Below, piece after piece: positions 63,809 through 64,000 of a stretch of DNA of 64,000 nt. The notes beneath the pieces were generated by a model. That model had not been told where the DNA came from, ran no database searches, and saw only the letters and a list, made by a program, of their open reading frames with translations. Position numbers and translations under genes: made by a program. This stretch comes from Bacteroidota bacterium (GTDB lineage: Bacteria > Bacteroidota > Bacteroidia > Chitinophagales > Chitinophagaceae), in NCBI GenBank assembly GCA_018266775.1, contig JAFDZS010000001.1, positions 625,175 to 689,174 of the forward strand, in the 5' to 3' direction. Within the stretch, counting starts at the first letter, position 1. Every line of letters starts with the position of its first letter.

Positions 63809-63904
63809 TATCTGGAAGCTTCAGCTTCCAGCTCAATCTTAATAATCAATATCAGAATGGAAGCAGGGAGTTTCCAGATACAGGCTGGAAGCCGGAGCTT
63901 CCAG
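63809..63904. repeat. Cluster of overlapping inverted repeats at the alaS 3' end
   Basis: CTGGAAGCT-TC-AGCTTCCAG (63812-63831), CTGGAAGC-CGGA-GCTTCCAG (63885-63904), and the longer pair TATCTGGAA (63809-63817) with TTCCAGATA (63872-63880). They share TTCAGCTTCC with the palindrome at 12171-12220. The last hairpin starts directly after the alaS stop and may serve as its terminator or 3' stabiliser. Confidence 0.75.
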
Positions 63905-64000
63905 TTACAGCAAACCCTTTACCTTTTCAATCACCTGTTGCAACTGGCTTACATCCTGTCCGCCTGCGGTAGCCAATGTTTTTTGTCCGCCGCCACCACC
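63905..64000 (-). CDS. alaS: C-terminus of alanyl-tRNA synthetase (partial)
   Basis: A 31-residue tail in a frame ending TAA at 63905-63907, entering from the right edge. GGGGGQKTLATAGGQDVSQL and the helix after it match the C-terminal Gly-rich C-Ala end of AlaRS. Partial; the rest lies outside the window. Confidence 0.75.
   Translation of the reverse strand, partial: GGGGGQKTLATAGGQDVSQLQQVIEKVKGLL

Overview
The window comes from a Bacteroidota chromosome, most likely a member of the Chitinophagaceae (the phylum is secure; the family is inference from protein character). The evidence: two SusC/SusD outer-membrane uptake pairs, a type IX secretion C-terminal sorting domain, a UpxY-type NusG paralogue, starts with no obvious Shine-Dalgarno sequences, and several TAnnTTTG promoter -7 boxes.

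Layout. 1-16.3 kb is one long plus-strand exopolysaccharide/surface-glycan operon. It holds a WecG/TagA glycosyltransferase, two UDP-GlcNAc 2-epimerases, a polyprenyl-phosphate sugar-1-P transferase, an SDR epimerase, an FAD oxidoreductase, a polysaccharide deacetylase, a HAD-UbiA fusion, two GT39-like membrane glycosyltransferases, a DPM1-like GT2, and an MBOAT plus SGNH acetylation pair. No flippase or polymerase is visible, so the cluster probably continues to the left. 17-27.8 kb holds two paralogous secreted beta-helix proteins on the minus strand. One ends in ten PKD-like repeats and a T9SS tail; the other ends in a complete PnuC-type transporter. Between them on the plus strand lies a small Tat-like subunit and a GMC oxidoreductase. 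A CpsB-type tyrosine phosphatase and the UpxY antiterminator follow on the minus strand.

28-31.7 kb starts with a deoxyhypusine-synthase-family gene. It is followed by an AT-rich accessory patch: a frameshifted gene remnant, three small orphan genes and several dispersed palindromic repeats. 31.7-48.6 kb is mostly housekeeping or conserved: M1 and M28 peptidases, RpiB, TatC, a GH18-deacetylase-GT2 fusion that resembles PgaB joined to PgaC, a DUF937 protein, PrfA, an amidohydrolase, RecO and an MMPL/RND transporter. 48.7-60.3 kb holds the two SusC/SusD pairs, a lipoprotein and a TlpA-like thioredoxin lipoprotein. The right end carries GatB, a tandem-PDZ protein, a GNAT acetyltransferase and the C-terminus of alanyl-tRNA synthetase.

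How the genes fit together. The sugar-phosphate transferase would start a lipid-linked glycan. The epimerases, SDR and FAD enzyme would supply nucleotide sugars. The UbiA-HAD fusion, GT2 and GT39 proteins look like a lipid-phosphate-sugar branch that decorates the glycan on the periplasmic side. MBOAT/SGNH and the deacetylase would tune acylation. The oddest items are the beta-helix-PnuC fusion, the HAD-UbiA fusion, a probable small RNA gene just upstream of the GH18-deacetylase-GT2 fusion, and a set of intergenic palindromes built from shared short modules.
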